NCBI GenBank assembly: GCA_000632805.1
Contig: CP007444.1
Coordinates: forward strand, 124,001-188,000
Source of the DNA: Dyella jiangningensis
GTDB lineage: Bacteria > Pseudomonadota > Gammaproteobacteria > Xanthomonadales > Rhodanobacteraceae
Direction: 5' to 3'
Length of the DNA stretch: 64,000 nt
A program made the translations under genes and the position numbers. Below the pieces are notes generated by a model, which was given only the letters and a program-made list of their open reading frames with translations, was not told where the DNA came from and searched no databases. This document shows, piece by piece, positions 63,291-64,000 of this stretch; positions within the stretch are counted from its first letter, which is position 1, and each line of letters opens with the position of its first letter.

Positions 63291-63629
63291 ATGACTTACT
63301 TGACGTTCCATCCTGGTCCGGGTAGGGTCTGCGCAGGCACCGGATGGGACGCACTAAGCGTGACTGACCGTGACGTAGATGAAGAATCCCCGACGGCTCG
63401 CTGGCTTCTCCGCGAGCACGGACCGATTCTGTCGGCCGCCGTGGCGGCGAAGGTTTTGGGATTCAAGAGTACTGACGCGCTTCGTCAGGCCCGGCTTCGC
63501 CAAAAGCTGCCCGTCCCGATGTTCACAATCGAAGGACGGCGCGGATGGTTTGCCTCCACCGCCGTGGTGGCCGCGTGGATAGAGCAAACAGTCGTCATTC
63601 CAGCTGATGAGTCTCGCCAACATGGCTAG
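63291..63629 (+). CDS. Small DNA-binding HTH-like protein
   Basis: 112 residues from ATG 63291 (the frame is open to 63234). The C-terminal half, WLLREHGPILSAAVAAKVLGFKSTDALRQARLRQKLPVPMFTIEGRRGWFASTAVVAAWIEQ, has the shape of an AlpA/MerR-like winged helix-turn-helix (SAAVAAKVLGFKSTDALRQA as HTH). The N-terminus is not recognisable. Proteins of this kind are common accessory genes of mobile elements; function unknown. Downstream neighbour not in the window. Confidence 0.6.
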   Translation: MTYLTFHPGPGRVCAGTGWDALSVTDRDVDEESPTARWLLREHGPILSAAVAAKVLGFKSTDALRQARLRQKLPVPMFTIEGRRGWFASTAVVAAWIEQTVVIPADESRQHG

Positions 63630-64000
63630 GGCAGAGCATTTCTCGCCTACACCATGCCCGTTAGGCTGCGATCTGACGTTGCCATTGAATCAGGCGGCCA
63701 AGCTACCTGGAAACCAGGTGGCGCTTATCCATACATGGACCACCCCAATACTGCAGCGAGCTCGGAGTCGTCCTAAGTCGTAGCGGATCCGTAGAGCATT
63801 CCACCCTAATCCAGGAGGTGATGTCGAACGCTGCTCAGCAACTTCATCCGGAAAAGGAAAAGCCGCCCTGTGGCGGGGCGGCTTTCCAGCGTGACTTGAA
63901 GACTCAAGTTTGAGCGCTTGAGTGGCAGTCTGATCCTGCCCACCCTTCGAGTCAAGCCTCCGGCCACCCCAAAAGAAATGCCGCGTCTGCGCGGCACGGG
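63630..64000. other. Terminal 371 bases with a terminator-like hairpin
   Basis: No firm gene. A 30-codon ORF (63821-63913) has AGGAGG only two bases before its ATG and reads through a hairpin, AAAGCCGCCC (63859-63868)/GGGCGGCTTT (63876-63885); it is probably not translated. The right end of the island is not visible. Confidence 0.45.

Noticed and set aside
63821-63913. 30-codon ORF with AGGAGG upstream
   Set aside because: The ribosome site is only two bases from the ATG and the ORF runs through a terminator-like hairpin.
1-64000. CRISPR arrays, rRNA and tRNA genes
   Set aside because: No regularly spaced repeat arrays, no rRNA-like conserved blocks and no tRNA cloverleaf were recognised by reading; a dedicated scan would be needed to exclude a tRNA.

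Overview
The window reads as chromosome of a GC-rich gammaproteobacterium of the Xanthomonadales, probably Rhodanobacteraceae (Dyella, Rhodanobacter or Luteibacter type). This is inferred from protein flavour only (Xanthomonas-like KynA, two Ax21-family proteins, class I aldolase in a glycolytic block, PilU, abundant palindromic repeats); no rRNA or tRNA was seen.

1-8.9 kb: aromatic amino acid catabolism. kynA, two tandem POT peptide transporters, a MarR regulator divergent from hppD, then hmgA and fahA. The missing step, maleylacetoacetate isomerase (maiA), lies at 45 kb. A DUF559 gene framed by inverted copies of a dispersed palindromic repeat is inserted between hppD and hmgA.

8.9-32.7 kb: a low-oxygen respiration block. 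hemN, a four-cysteine FNR/ANR regulator, a three-domain copper nitrite reductase (nirK) with nirV and a Sco protein, a porin, DUF2249, NnrS-like and DGC proteins, a chorismate mutase-UbiT fusion, fabA-fabB, ubiU-ubiV (oxygen-independent ubiquinone synthesis), a DnrO-like protein, a copper TonB receptor with DUF2946, an ubiD/tyrA-like/decarboxylase/SirB2 operon, a broken CopD-like gene, tpx and azurin. At least nine FNR-type dyads (TGAC/T-N4-G/ATCA core) sit in front of these genes, so the block looks like one locally written regulon.

32.8-52.6 kb: housekeeping genes: gap, OsmC, S1/P1 nuclease, pyk, a TonB-C-like secreted protein, fructose-bisphosphate aldolase, two Ax21 proteins, tkt, a HAD phosphatase, pgk, maiA, a small 2OG-Fe-like protein, pilU, two DUF4398 proteins, YdcH-like, cystathionine beta-synthase and glmS. 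Several palindromic repeats (REPIN-like and the DUF559-type repeat) occupy the gaps.

52.65 kb to the end: a genomic island immediately after glmS. It opens with a TGT-terminated sequence carrying three copies of a 15-bp repeat, 27 bases after the glmS stop, which fits a Tn7-like end at attTn7. The cargo is a type I restriction-modification operon hsdM-hsdS-(RloC/PrrC-like ATPase)-hsdR plus a YgjP-type metallopeptidase and a small HTH protein. A G8 tract at the hsdM/hsdS junction would fuse both subunits after a +1 slip. No transposase genes were found before the window ends.
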